Source of the DNA: Candidatus Tisiphia endosymbiont of Nedyus quadrimaculatus
GTDB taxonomy: Bacteria > Pseudomonadota > Alphaproteobacteria > Rickettsiales > Rickettsiaceae
Length of the DNA stretch: 64,000 bases
Direction of reading: 5' to 3'
NCBI RefSeq assembly: GCF_964059235.1
Contig: NZ_OZ060452.1
Span: 868,001-932,000 of the forward strand
In this document: piece after piece, positions 1-9,175 of the stretch
Position numbering within the stretch: position 1 is the first letter of the stretch
Layout: each line of letters begins with the position of its first letter
Made by a program: the position numbers and the translations under genes
The notes under the pieces: generated by a model
Database searches by the model: none
The model's input: the letters and a program-made list of their open reading frames with translations, nothing else
Told to the model about the DNA's origin: nothing

Positions 1-250
1 AAATTTATAGTATATATTATACTTAGCAAGTTAGTACTAGGCTCAAGTAATCATCCTTATTGTGGGTGATGTCACCCCTACTTGCCATTAATCCCAGCGA
101 AAGCTGGGATCTAAAAAAATAGCCAAAAGCTTATTAAAACATTTTTAGACCCCTGCCTACGCAGGGGTGACATCCGAAGGGGCAGGGATGACATCCTAGG
201 CTATTAAACCGATGTCTTACATCGATATTTGAGGCTACTTAAATGATTTG
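1..250. repeat. Cluster of dispersed palindromic repeats upstream of phaC
   Basis: This stretch is built from repeat modules seen many times in the window. A stem ATCCCAGC/GCTGGGAT lies near 91-111, a module with CCCCTGCCTACGCAGGGG near 150-167, and a module reading GCTATTAAACCGATG, then CTTACATCGATATTTGAGG, near 199-236. The same modules recur near 4607, 8917, 10826, 11061, 30398, 36069 and 52281. No gene is visible in it. Rickettsia palindromic elements are the known analogue; membership in a named family is not tested. Confidence 0.7.
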
Positions 251-270
251 AAGAATTGGAATTGGATATA

Positions 271-2025
271 ATGGATAATATTTCTAGTGATGAAATAATC
301 AAAAATATAAAAGAAGTTAGTGATAAATACCAAGAGATAATACTTTGTCTTATGCAGGGTAGGGGGAATCTGATCCCTGCATCTCTTATTGATATGGATA
401 AAAATAGAGTTATTTTATCAAGCTTAAGTGAACAATTTATAAAAAATCCTGAAAAATTTTGGCAACTAAATATTCAGTATGTTGAGAAATTTCAGGATCT
501 TGTCATAAATTCAGTAGAGAAATTTGTAGGAAAATCAACTACTCCTCTTTTTTCACCAAATAGTAAAGATAGAAGGTTTAAGGATTTAGCTTGGCAGGAT
601 AATGCGTATTTTGATTTTGTTAAGCAGTTCTATTTAATGTCTTCAGAATGGTTACAGGATAATATCGAACAATATGAACTAGCACCTGACCTTAAACAGC
701 ATTTGGCATTTATGACGCATCAATTTATTAATGCTTTCTCTCCGTCAAATTTTGCTTTTGGCAACCCAATAGTTCTTAGTAAAATTTTGGAAACAGGTGG
801 TCAGAATCTTGTTCAAGGCTTAGAGAACTTTCTTGCAGATATAAGAAATTCGAGTGATATATTAAATATAAAAACTACCGATAATAATGCTTTTTTACTT
901 GGCAAAAATATAGCTACTACTAAAGGAAAAATTGTTTTTCAGAATCAATTAATACAGTTAATATGTTATGAACCTAAGCAAAAAACACGGTCGATACCAT
1001 TACTTATAATTCCACCCTGTATTAATAAATACTATATACTTGATCTATCTGAACATAATTCAATGGTCGCATTTCTTGTCGAACATAATTTTCAAGTATA
1101 TATGGTCTCTTGGGTTAATCCCGATGAAACTCTAGCTGATAAAAGTTTTGAGGACTATTTAAAAGAAGGAGTTTTAGAAGCTTGTGAATATATAATGCAG
1201 TCTGGATATAACCATATTAATGCTATGGGTTATTGTATTGGTGGAACTTTTCTTGCGACTGCCATTGCTTATCTGAAGGCAAATAATTTAAATTATATTA
1301 ATAGTGTCAGCTTTATTACTACCCTTTTAGACTTTAAAAATCCCGGGGAAGTAAGTATTTTTGTCAATGAATCATCGATTGCTATGATCGAACAAGAAAT
1401 GAATTCTAAAGGATATTTTGATGGTCGTTATTTGTCGAATAGCTTTAGTTTGCTAAGAGCTAATGATTTAGTATGGTCGTTTTTTGTTAATAACTATCTG
1501 CTTGGTCAAACTCCAATGCCATTTGACTTATTATATTGGAATGCTGATCCAACGAATTTACCAACTAATATGTATAGCTATTACTTACGTAATATGTATC
1601 TAAATAATTTATTGAAAGAATCGAGTAACTTATCATTATTTGGTACGCCAATTGATTTGAGCAAGATTGACTGTAACTCTTTTTTCCTTGCTGCAAATGA
1701 GGATCATATAGCTCCGTGGCAATCGGTGTATGAAGGATTAAAACTATTAAAAGGTAACAAAACCTTTTGTCTTGCAAGTTCTGGACATGTTGCAGGTGTG
1801 GTTAATCCTCCTGCAATGTCTAAATATAATTATAAAACTAATAAAGACTTAACCTTTACTAGTGAATCATGGTTTATTAATGCTGACGAACATCAAGGAT
1901 CATGGTGGCCTTACTGGCTTACTTGGTTAGAAGATAATAGTGGTGAGTTAATAAAATCGATAGATTATGATAGTTTAAAATCCATCGAACTTGCCCCCGG
2001 CAAATATGCTCATAAAAGAATATAA
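271..2025 (+). CDS. phaC: Poly(3-hydroxyalkanoate) synthase, PhaC (class I-like)
   Basis: Polymerises 3-hydroxyacyl-CoA into storage polyester at the granule surface. The alpha/beta-hydrolase core shows the lipase-like box GYCIGG with the catalytic Cys near residue 322. The acid is in NEDHIAPW and the base is His in SSGHVAGVVNPP. About 584 residues matches class I synthases (roughly 560-600). The frame is open from a TTG at 256, but the ATG at 271 (MDNISSDEI) is preferred; neither has a convincing Shine-Dalgarno. No phaA or phaB is in the window, so the substrate supply is not visible. It stands alone, behind a repeat cluster, and the next gene on the same strand starts 134 bp on. Family assignment is secure; the exact start is not. 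Confidence 0.9.
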   Translation: MDNISSDEIIKNIKEVSDKYQEIILCLMQGRGNLIPASLIDMDKNRVILSSLSEQFIKNPEKFWQLNIQYVEKFQDLVINSVEKFVGKSTTPLFSPNSKDRRFKDLAWQDNAYFDFVKQFYLMSSEWLQDNIEQYELAPDLKQHLAFMTHQFINAFSPSNFAFGNPIVLSKILETGGQNLVQGLENFLADIRNSSDILNIKTTDNNAFLLGKNIATTKGKIVFQNQLIQLICYEPKQKTRSIPLLIIPPCINKYYILDLSEHNSMVAFLVEHNFQVYMVSWVNPDETLADKSFEDYLKEGVLEACEYIMQSGYNHINAMGYCIGGTFLATAIAYLKANNLNYINSVSFITTLLDFKNPGEVSIFVNESSIAMIEQEMNSKGYFDGRYLSNSFSLLRANDLVWSFFVNNYLLGQTPMPFDLLYWNADPTNLPTNMYSYYLRNMYLNNLLKESSNLSLFGTPIDLSKIDCNSFFLAANEDHIAPWQSVYEGLKLLKGNKTFCLASSGHVAGVVNPPAMSKYNYKTNKDLTFTSESWFINADEHQGSWWPYWLTWLEDNSGELIKSIDYDSLKSIELAPGKYAHKRI

Positions 2026-2159
2026 CCCCTAATTTTTTCAGTCCATTATATAATATTTAAGCTTAAGTTGAGTTATTTTTGCTTATTCTTTATAGTTATT
2101 CGTATAATATGTTTTATACGTACCGTTAGGGCATAATTTTTTTTCAACAGTTTCATTAT

Positions 2160-4394
2160 ATGAAAAAATTTTTACTATTAATCATATTATTAATCATTAA
2201 TACTAGAACTTTGGCAAAAGAACAAATAACTAATTTAATCACCCCAGTTAGTTATTTTGTCAATCATGAGCAACAACTTAAAATTCTTGAGAAACATTTA
2301 AATAAATATAGACAAGCAAGTATAGTTGGTACTAGTGGTATAGGTAAAACTCAACTGATTAGGATGTATGGTTATGAGAATAAAAATAATTATGATCTAA
2401 TTTGGTTTTTTGATTGTAACCTTGATTTTAATGAACAATTTGTCAGATTAGCTAAACAACTCAATATAGTCAAACAAACTAATATATCTGAAGAGATTGC
2501 TTTAGCAAAAAAAGAAGTAATATCATATTTAACTTCTACTAATAAGTGGTTATTGGTGTTTGATAATTTAAAAGTTAATGAAAATAAAAAAGTACAAGAT
2601 TTAATTGATTGGGAACATAATGGTAATATAGTATTTTGTTCGCAAGATAATGAAAAGTTATCTAATATTATAGCAATGCCCATACTTGATAAGCCTACTA
2701 TTATAGCTTTAGCTAATAGCTTATTGGATAATAAAGATAACAATAGTGTTGAATTTTTAACGCAATCTTTTAGTGGTTATCCAATACTTATAGTGCAGGG
2801 GACTCAATTACTCAATAAAATTAAAGGTCTAGATAAAGAAGAGTATAAAAAGAAAATTTATCAATCAACTGATAAAATAGCAACAAATATCAGCATGGCT
2901 ATTCAAGAATTAAAACCTAGTGCAGTAAATTTACTTAATAAAATAGCTTTGATAAATAACCAAAGCTTCTCAAAACAGCTTCTTACTATCATTACTGATC
3001 ATAAAGATAGTTTAGATGATGATATATATCAATTATCTAAATTTATGCTAATCAATAATATCAATCCTAGCGAGGATAACCCTATTTTTGAAATGCATGA
3101 TATAGTTAGCAATAAAATAATGGAGCTAAATGGCAATAAACGTAATAAAATATATTTAGAAAATATTATTACTAAACTTCCAAAATCAAAAACTAGACAT
3201 TTACAATATGCCTGGATGACGGCAAATACTATACTCGGGAATTTAACTACTCTTTTAAATAATTCTGAAAAATACAATATAGATTTATATGCAATGCTTG
3301 ATTTGAGATGTATATTATCTGCTGTATATATAAATTCTCATAATTTCTATAAAGCAAAACAAATGGTCGATTGGTTTGAACAGAAAGATAAGAATAAAGA
3401 ATTTAAATTGCACAAGATGTCTGAATATCAAAAATATCGTTATGTTAAGTATTTGAATGTCATGGCGGTATATAATGTTTTACTGACAAATTATGAAGAG
3501 ACTATTTCGTATAGTACTAGAGCATTAAATATTTTAGAGAAACTTAGTGATGATGATAGTTTTTTAAAATTTACTCTTATCTCAAACATAATAGGATCTC
3601 AGGCATCTTTAGGCAATATTGAAATTACTGAACAATACATAAAGCAAATAGATCAACTACGAGGAATTAATGAATCGGATATACATATTATATATAGTTT
3701 GAAAGGCTATTTATATTTTCTGCACGGTAAATACAATGAAGCTTTACATTATTATAATAAAAATATTGAAATTTACATAAAAAATGGGACACCGCCTAAT
3801 AGCCCATATCTTACTAGTAGTTATTTAAATAAAGTAGAAATGTTAAACTACCTTGGTAGATATCAAGAAGCTTATGATCAAATTAGACAATTATATGACA
3901 TGCAGAAATCTATACAAAAAGGGAGCTATGTGTTTAGTCGTATTTATACACAAATGGCAAAAAGTGAGCTAGGCCTAGGTAAAATAGATAAAGCATCTAA
4001 ACACATTAATAAAGCTATGGCAATATTTTCAACAAATGAATATAAAAAAGCTGAGACAGTAAATTATTTGCAAGATTTAGATTTAGCAGAAAGTTATGTA
4101 GTACAAGGAGATATTTTGTTTGCTCAAAATAATATTAAACAAGCAATCGAATCCTATAAACAAGCGTTTACCATATATCATTACTTATATAAAGACAAAA
4201 GTAAAAATATTGCCCCAGTAAGTAATTTATATAATCATGCAGCAAAAGCAGCTTGTAAAAGCAAAGATTTATATAATTATAAATTCTTTGGCAAGCCACA
4301 AATTAAGGAGTTTGGCATACACCACCCTAATACAGTTGATATGTTTGAATATTGCAAACAATATAACATGGATTTGTGGATCAAGAATCATTAA
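2160..4394 (+). CDS. Exported NB-ARC (STAND) NTPase with C-terminal TPRs, paralog 1
   Basis: 744 residues. It starts with a Sec-type signal (MKKFLLLIILLIINTRTLA, likely cut near residue 19). Then come an NB-ARC-like core with P-loop GTSGIGKT (57-64), kinase-2/Walker B LLVFDN (131-136), a GYPIL motif at the GLPL position (about 207-211) and MHD (312-314) in FEMHDIVSNKIM. The rest is helical with TPR-like units from about 410 to 700 (for example LGRYQEAY, LGKIDKASKHINKA, QAIESYKQAF). The P-loop, GxP and MHD set is that of NLR-type STAND proteins, which are normally cytoplasmic; a signal peptide is odd and suggests a secreted effector or envelope protein. The second acidic residue of Walker B is Asn. 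Two close paralogs lie at 45468-47708 and 47715-49967. The function is unknown. Confidence 0.8.
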   Translation: MKKFLLLIILLIINTRTLAKEQITNLITPVSYFVNHEQQLKILEKHLNKYRQASIVGTSGIGKTQLIRMYGYENKNNYDLIWFFDCNLDFNEQFVRLAKQLNIVKQTNISEEIALAKKEVISYLTSTNKWLLVFDNLKVNENKKVQDLIDWEHNGNIVFCSQDNEKLSNIIAMPILDKPTIIALANSLLDNKDNNSVEFLTQSFSGYPILIVQGTQLLNKIKGLDKEEYKKKIYQSTDKIATNISMAIQELKPSAVNLLNKIALINNQSFSKQLLTIITDHKDSLDDDIYQLSKFMLINNINPSEDNPIFEMHDIVSNKIMELNGNKRNKIYLENIITKLPKSKTRHLQYAWMTANTILGNLTTLLNNSEKYNIDLYAMLDLRCILSAVYINSHNFYKAKQMVDWFEQKDKNKEFKLHKMSEYQKYRYVKYLNVMAVYNVLLTNYEETISYSTRALNILEKLSDDDSFLKFTLISNIIGSQASLGNIEITEQYIKQIDQLRGINESDIHIIYSLKGYLYFLHGKYNEALHYYNKNIEIYIKNGTPPNSPYLTSSYLNKVEMLNYLGRYQEAYDQIRQLYDMQKSIQKGSYVFSRIYTQMAKSELGLGKIDKASKHINKAMAIFSTNEYKKAETVNYLQDLDLAESYVVQGDILFAQNNIKQAIESYKQAFTIYHYLYKDKSKNIAPVSNLYNHAAKAACKSKDLYNYKFFGKPQIKEFGIHHPNTVDMFEYCKQYNMDLWIKNH

Positions 4395-4452
4395 GCATTA
4401 GTTGTGTTAACCAACAGTCATTGTTAATGATTATTATTTAAAATTAGCAAAG

Positions 4453-4498
4453 ACTTGATAGAAATTTAAATAAATATATGTTTAAATTTCTATCAAGT
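4453..4498. terminator. Perfect 18-bp inverted repeat between convergent genes
   Basis: ACTTGATAGAAATTTAAA at 4453-4470 is mirrored exactly at 4481-4498 with a 10-nt loop. It lies between the 3' ends of the NB-ARC/TPR gene and ileS. There is no clear T-tract, so a bidirectional terminator or RNA stability hairpin is inferred from its position only. Confidence 0.45.
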
Positions 4499-4606
4499 CA
4501 TGGTTTATTGCGAATGTTAAGCCTAGAGATTTATTTGCTAACTCTCTAACCAACTTAATTCTTTAAAAATCATAGTTGATGACATAAATTCTTACCGGGA
4601 GGACAT

Positions 4607-4650
4607 TGAGGCTATTGAACCGATGTCTTACATCGATACTTGAGGTTACT
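4607..4650. repeat. CGATGT-CTTACATCG repeat overlapping the ileS stop
   Basis: A copy of the module GCTATTGAACCGATG followed by CTTACATCGATACTTGAGG. Its GGTTACTT end contains the TTA that is the ileS stop codon (TAA at 4648-4646 on the minus strand). The module therefore fixes where IleRS ends. Other copies lie near 199, 11061, 36069 and 52281. Confidence 0.7.
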
Positions 4651-7600
4651 TAGAAAATCTTGCTACCCTTATAGTTATTATGTCTGAATTTAATTCAATA
4701 TTAGTCATATATTCTGGCGTGAAATCGCTAGCAAATTCACTTAAGGTTTGCTCGAGAATGAATATACTATGTTGCTCAACTATTTGCATAAAATTTGGTT
4801 TGCCTATGATTTCTAGGAAGATTCTATCATTCATGGCAAAATTGGCATCTTTTCTCGCTTGTTGAATAAAGCGTACTAAATCTCTTGCAATACCTTCTTC
4901 GTATAGTTCTTTTGTTATTTCTAAATCCAGTAATATTAGTCCATGATTATTAGCTAAAGACTTTGTACCTTTAACATTTTTAGGTTCTAAAATTAGCGAG
5001 AACTCATCTTGATTTAATGTTTCTCCCGCTATTACTAGATGCTCATTCATCAGTTGCCACTGATGCTTTTTAGAAGCTATTATGATATCTTTGACTTTAT
5101 GAGGTAGACGTTTCCCTAAATTAGGAAAGTTAATCGATAATTTGTAATCAGCATGATTTTCTACATCATCTTTATAAATTACTCTTTTAACATTAATCTC
5201 ATCTTTAATTAATTCTTCAAATTTTACTAGTAATTCATTATTTTTACTAATGATCGTTAAACTGCTCAGTGGTTGTCGAACCCGGATATTTTCGTTACTT
5301 CTAATGAATAAAGCATTACTACAAATATCTAATACTTGATCCATGATGCTGACCAAATCATAGTCAACTTTTATCATATCAAGTTCAGGAAAATCCGCTA
5401 AATGAACACTGCCTCCTTGCTTTTCTAGCCTTGTAAGTCCTAAATAAATTTCCTCAGAAATTAATGGTAGTAAACTGGATTGAGCAATAGACATTATTTC
5501 AAGACAACTATACAAGGTATTATAAGCATCTTTTTTATCTTGATCTTTTTCACTTTTCCAAAAACGATTTCTACTTCTTCTAATATACCAATTATTTAAT
5601 ACTTCAAAAAAATTGCCAACATTATTATAAGCTATTTGAGTATCAAAATTATCTAGCCCATACTGGATTTTTTCTACTGATATTTTTAGTTTTGATAAAA
5701 TATAACGATCTAGCACATTTTGAGAATTAAAGTGGCTTTCTGCTTTTATCTGATCGCTATTAGCATACAGAGTAAAGAAATGGTAAGCATTCCAAATGGG
5801 TTTGATAAATAAACGTAAGCTCTCATAAACCATTTTACCGTCTTTATCGATCAGTAGTTCCTGACCTTTGACTACATTGGAAGAGAGCATGGTAACTCTT
5901 AGAGCATCAGAACCATATTTATCAAATAATTCTAGCGGATCAGCATAATTATTAAGACGCTTTGATAATTTTTGCCCGGTGCTGTCTAATATAACCCCAT
6001 GACAAATACAATTTAGAAAAGGTGGTTGGTCGAAAAGGGCTGTTGACAGTACCATTAAAGTATAGAACCAACCGCGTGTTTGTGCTGAATATTCCACTAT
6101 AAAATCGGCAGGAAAATGCTTTTCAAACCAATCTTTATTTTCAAATGGATAATGTACTTGCCCATAAGGCATAGAGCTGCTTTCAAACCAGCAATCAAAG
6201 ACATCTTCTACTCTAACCATCATTGATTTACCGGTTGGATCATCCGGATTTTTTCTAGTTAGTTGATCAATAAAAGGCCTATGTAAATCGGTAACTGTAA
6301 CCCCAAAATCTTTTTCTAACTCCTCTATTGATCCATACACATCAATCCTAGGATAAGCCGGATCATCTGATTTCCATACAGGCAGCGGTGTACCCCAAAA
6401 TCTATTGCGGCTAATTGACCAATCCTTAGCATTTTCTAGCCATTTGCCAAATAAATTATCCTTAACATGTAAGGGTATCCAGTTAATTTGTTGATTTAAT
6501 TCAACCATTCTGTCTTTAAATTCGGTAACTTTTACATACCAAGAAGGAACGGCTTTGTATATAAGAGGGGTGTCAGTACGCCAACAATGGGGATAACTAT
6601 GAATATATTGCTCGGTTTTAAGCCAATTACCCTGATTTTTTAGCTTAATGATAATTTGATCATTAGCATCAAATACTTGTAAACCGACAAAATCATAAAT
6701 TTCTTTAGTAAATTTCCCAGCATTATCTACAGGACAAACAAGTTCTATTCCTTGCAAGGTGCAAAGAATCTGATCATCCTCACCAAAACCAGGCGCCATA
6801 TGTACGATACCGGTGCCGTCTCCTTCAACTACAAAATCTCCGGAAAGTACTTTAAAGCTACTTGGATGATTGGCAAAATAATCGAATAATGGCTTGTAAG
6901 TAAGATTTAATAGGTACTTACCTTCAATTATATCATAATTTTGTTCATCACTAAGCCCTAATTCTTTCTGATATTTAGCCAAAGCAAATTTAGCTAAAAT
7001 ATAACAAACAGGGCCATTTGGTACTAGAACATATTCGATATTTGGTCCAACGGCTAATGCTAAATTAGCCGGCAAAGTCCATGGCGTCGTAGTCCATGCC
7101 AGCATTCTGTACTCGTTATATTGTACAGAATTTGGTAATTTACCCTCAAGTACAAAACTTACCGTAACCGCCTTATCAGTTCGTTCTCTATATGAATTAT
7201 CTAGCCTTGTTTCAAAATTAGACAAAGGTGTCTCACATGCCCAAGAATAAGGCATTACTCTCATTGATTCATATAGCAGTCCTTTGTTATATAATTCTTT
7301 AAAAGCCCATAGCACAGATTCCATAAAAGCTTTATCCATGGTTTTATAGGAATTGGTAAAATCCACCCATCGTGCTTGTCGATTAACATATTCCTGCCAC
7401 TGATTAGCATATTTCATGACCGATGATCTACAATGCTCGTTAAATTTATCAATACCAAAATTGATAATAGCCGTTCTACCAGAAATACTTAATTCCTTCT
7501 CTGCTTGCATTTCGGCAGGGAGTCCATGACAATCCCAACCAAAGCGTCGCTCGACTCTTTTGCCTTTACTAGTTTGATAGCGTGCATAAACATCTTTGAT

Positions 7601-7804
7601 AAAACCAGTTAGCAGATGGCCATAATGCGGTAGGCCATTAGCAAAGGGTGGCCCATCATAGAATACAAACTCATTATTTATGGATGGTCTAGCATCTATC
7701 GTTTTTTGGAAAATATTGTTCTTCTGCCAATAAGCTAAAATCTTTTTCTCAATCGTTGGAAAATCGACATTAGATTGGATATCTTGGTAGTATTTATTAG
7801 TCAT
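4646..7804 (-). CDS. ileS: Isoleucyl-tRNA synthetase, eukaryotic-like type
   Basis: Charges tRNA-Ile in the cytoplasm. The class I signature HYGH is at residues 60-63, followed by FGWDCHGLPAEM. The KMSKS equivalent is KLSKR near residue 610. The editing region contains TTTPWTLPANLALAV and GTGIVHMAPGFGEDD. At 1052 residues it is longer than ordinary bacterial IleRS (about 930-940) and its HYGH context resembles the eukaryotic form. Rickettsia are known to carry this eukaryotic-like, often mupirocin-insensitive class; insensitivity here is inference. The COQ9-family gene lies 16 bp upstream on the same strand, so the two may be co-transcribed. The last codons and stop fall in a dispersed repeat. 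Confidence 0.96.
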   Translation of the reverse strand: MTNKYYQDIQSNVDFPTIEKKILAYWQKNNIFQKTIDARPSINNEFVFYDGPPFANGLPHYGHLLTGFIKDVYARYQTSKGKRVERRFGWDCHGLPAEMQAEKELSISGRTAIINFGIDKFNEHCRSSVMKYANQWQEYVNRQARWVDFTNSYKTMDKAFMESVLWAFKELYNKGLLYESMRVMPYSWACETPLSNFETRLDNSYRERTDKAVTVSFVLEGKLPNSVQYNEYRMLAWTTTPWTLPANLALAVGPNIEYVLVPNGPVCYILAKFALAKYQKELGLSDEQNYDIIEGKYLLNLTYKPLFDYFANHPSSFKVLSGDFVVEGDGTGIVHMAPGFGEDDQILCTLQGIELVCPVDNAGKFTKEIYDFVGLQVFDANDQIIIKLKNQGNWLKTEQYIHSYPHCWRTDTPLIYKAVPSWYVKVTEFKDRMVELNQQINWIPLHVKDNLFGKWLENAKDWSISRNRFWGTPLPVWKSDDPAYPRIDVYGSIEELEKDFGVTVTDLHRPFIDQLTRKNPDDPTGKSMMVRVEDVFDCWFESSSMPYGQVHYPFENKDWFEKHFPADFIVEYSAQTRGWFYTLMVLSTALFDQPPFLNCICHGVILDSTGQKLSKRLNNYADPLELFDKYGSDALRVTMLSSNVVKGQELLIDKDGKMVYESLRLFIKPIWNAYHFFTLYANSDQIKAESHFNSQNVLDRYILSKLKISVEKIQYGLDNFDTQIAYNNVGNFFEVLNNWYIRRSRNRFWKSEKDQDKKDAYNTLYSCLEIMSIAQSSLLPLISEEIYLGLTRLEKQGGSVHLADFPELDMIKVDYDLVSIMDQVLDICSNALFIRSNENIRVRQPLSSLTIISKNNELLVKFEELIKDEINVKRVIYKDDVENHADYKLSINFPNLGKRLPHKVKDIIIASKKHQWQLMNEHLVIAGETLNQDEFSLILEPKNVKGTKSLANNHGLILLDLEITKELYEEGIARDLVRFIQQARKDANFAMNDRIFLEIIGKPNFMQIVEQHSIFILEQTLSEFASDFTPEYMTNIELNSDIITIRVARFSK

Positions 7805-7820
7805 GTTGTAATCTTGATTA

Positions 7821-8459
7821 TTATGAAAATAGTCGAATAATTGGTATATCGACAGGATTTGGTAGCTTTACAATATTCTTAAATTTAGAGGTTATAGTTA
7901 TAATATTGGATAAGGATTTAGTAATATATTTATCGGTATCTATATTATTCTCTGACTCATCTTGAATGTAATAGAGTATCGAGCTTATATAAACGCTGAG
8001 TAATAAACTTCTCTTAGTATAATAATTATAATCTATAGACTTATCACCTGCATAACGCCAAATTAAATCACAGGTACGAAAGCCTATTTTTGTAGCAAAT
8101 AGAGTGTTTGATGGTGTGGTAAAATAAGTACGATTCTTCAAATGTACAAGTTTAGGTGTACAATTTTTTATTCTAATTTTTAAAGCTAAATCAATTTTAT
8201 CCTTTATTTTAGCTGAGGTTTCTTGTTGAGATAATAACTCAAGCATTTTTTGATCTTGCCAGCTTTCAAAAAAATCAACTATTTCCCTTAGACCATTTGG
8301 AAAAATTATATGACAATACCCCTTAACAAAATCACATTCCTTTTCCGCATCTGCCAATAATTTATTATTCCACTCATCAAAGATTAGTAGTCTTGCTAGA
8401 ACTTGTACAAATTGTACTTTCAAACTATGATATTTTTCGTAAATAGTCATTAAATGCAT
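7821..8459 (-). CDS. COQ9-family protein
   Basis: 212 residues. The C-terminal half carries the COQ9 signature: DLIWRYAGDKSIDYNYYTKR, then an aliphatic stretch LLLSVYISSILYYIQDES. COQ9 proteins bind ubiquinone precursors and support a hydroxylation step in quinone synthesis at the inner membrane. The alphaproteobacterial homologues share the fold, a TetR-like helical bundle with a lipid-binding pocket. The start may be the ATG at 8459 (MHLMTIYEKY) or at 8450 (MTIYEKY). It probably leads a two-gene unit with ileS. The family call is good; its job in this organism is inferred from mitochondria. Confidence 0.75.
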   Translation of the reverse strand: MHLMTIYEKYHSLKVQFVQVLARLLIFDEWNNKLLADAEKECDFVKGYCHIIFPNGLREIVDFFESWQDQKMLELLSQQETSAKIKDKIDLALKIRIKNCTPKLVHLKNRTYFTTPSNTLFATKIGFRTCDLIWRYAGDKSIDYNYYTKRSLLLSVYISSILYYIQDESENNIDTDKYITKSLSNIITITSKFKNIVKLPNPVDIPIIRLFS

Positions 8460-8547
8460 CTTTTAATCTTGACATATAAGCTTAGTATATAGATAATGTT
8501 ACTATCATTCAATAGTCTAATTTATGCTAAAAAGGGGGTAATTAAAA

Positions 8548-8748
8548 GTGATACTAGTAAACGTTCATGCTGGGAATGGTGAGCAAGCAATTAAAAATTT
8601 GAAAAGAAAAATGCAAAGAGAGCTTGTGTTCCGTTCAATGAAAATGTCGCGTTTCTATGAGCCTCCTTCAGTAAAACGTGTTCGTAAAGATCAAGAAACA
8701 GAAAGAAGAAAAAGAAAAGTTGCACGTAAACAACTAATGGAAGGTTGA
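8548..8748 (+). CDS. rpsU: Small ribosomal subunit protein bS21
   Basis: 66 residues: MILVNVHAGNGEQAIKNLKR, followed by a very basic helix ending in RKRKVARKQLMEG. bS21 sits on the 30S platform and helps initiation. The start is GTG at 8548, decided by the strong Shine-Dalgarno AAGGGGG at 8533-8539. It is a single gene in front of a long repeat region. Confidence 0.95.
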   Translation: MILVNVHAGNGEQAIKNLKRKMQRELVFRSMKMSRFYEPPSVKRVRKDQETERRKRKVARKQLMEG

Positions 8749-9071
8749 TGTCGTTGTAAACGGCATTGCCGCGTGGATCAGTGGTGTGTCATTCCCGCGT
8801 AGGTAGCACTGCTGTCCGGTTTAAGTCGGTTGTCATCTAAAACTAGAGCATACTTCATCCTGAATTTATTTCAGGATTTAGAAAATCAAGTAGTTAGCGT
8901 AAATTATCGTAAGTAACCTCAAGTATCGATGTAACAAGTTAATACTAGGTTCAGTATCATCGCCATTAGGGGTGATGTCGCCATTGTGTCATCCCAGCAA
9001 AAGCTGGGATATAATAATGTTTAATAGTCTTTTAGGCTATTTTTTTAGATTCCCGCCGTTGCTAAGAATGA
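8749..9071. repeat. Repeat-rich spacer; left part of an element split by the IS1111-type insertion
   Basis: No gene is visible. It contains the inverted TGAATTTATTTCAGGA motif, a reversed copy of the CGATGT repeat near 8917-8945, the ATCCCAGC/GCTGGGAT stem near 8991-9011 and GATTCCCGCCGTTGCTAAGA up to 9067. The last segments match, in reverse, the composite element at 32806-33010, which is intact there. The rest of this copy resumes at 10501. Confidence 0.7.
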
Positions 9072-9175
9072 TGGTATGGACGAGTAAGTAAAAGAAACTT
9101 TACTTACTACCGTGATCACGAATATAATTCGGTCACATAATTATACTATTTAATAATTAAAAAGGAGTCCATACC

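Noticed and set aside
256-270. TTG start of phaC
   Set aside because: ATG at 271 is in frame and more likely; the extra five residues have no family support.
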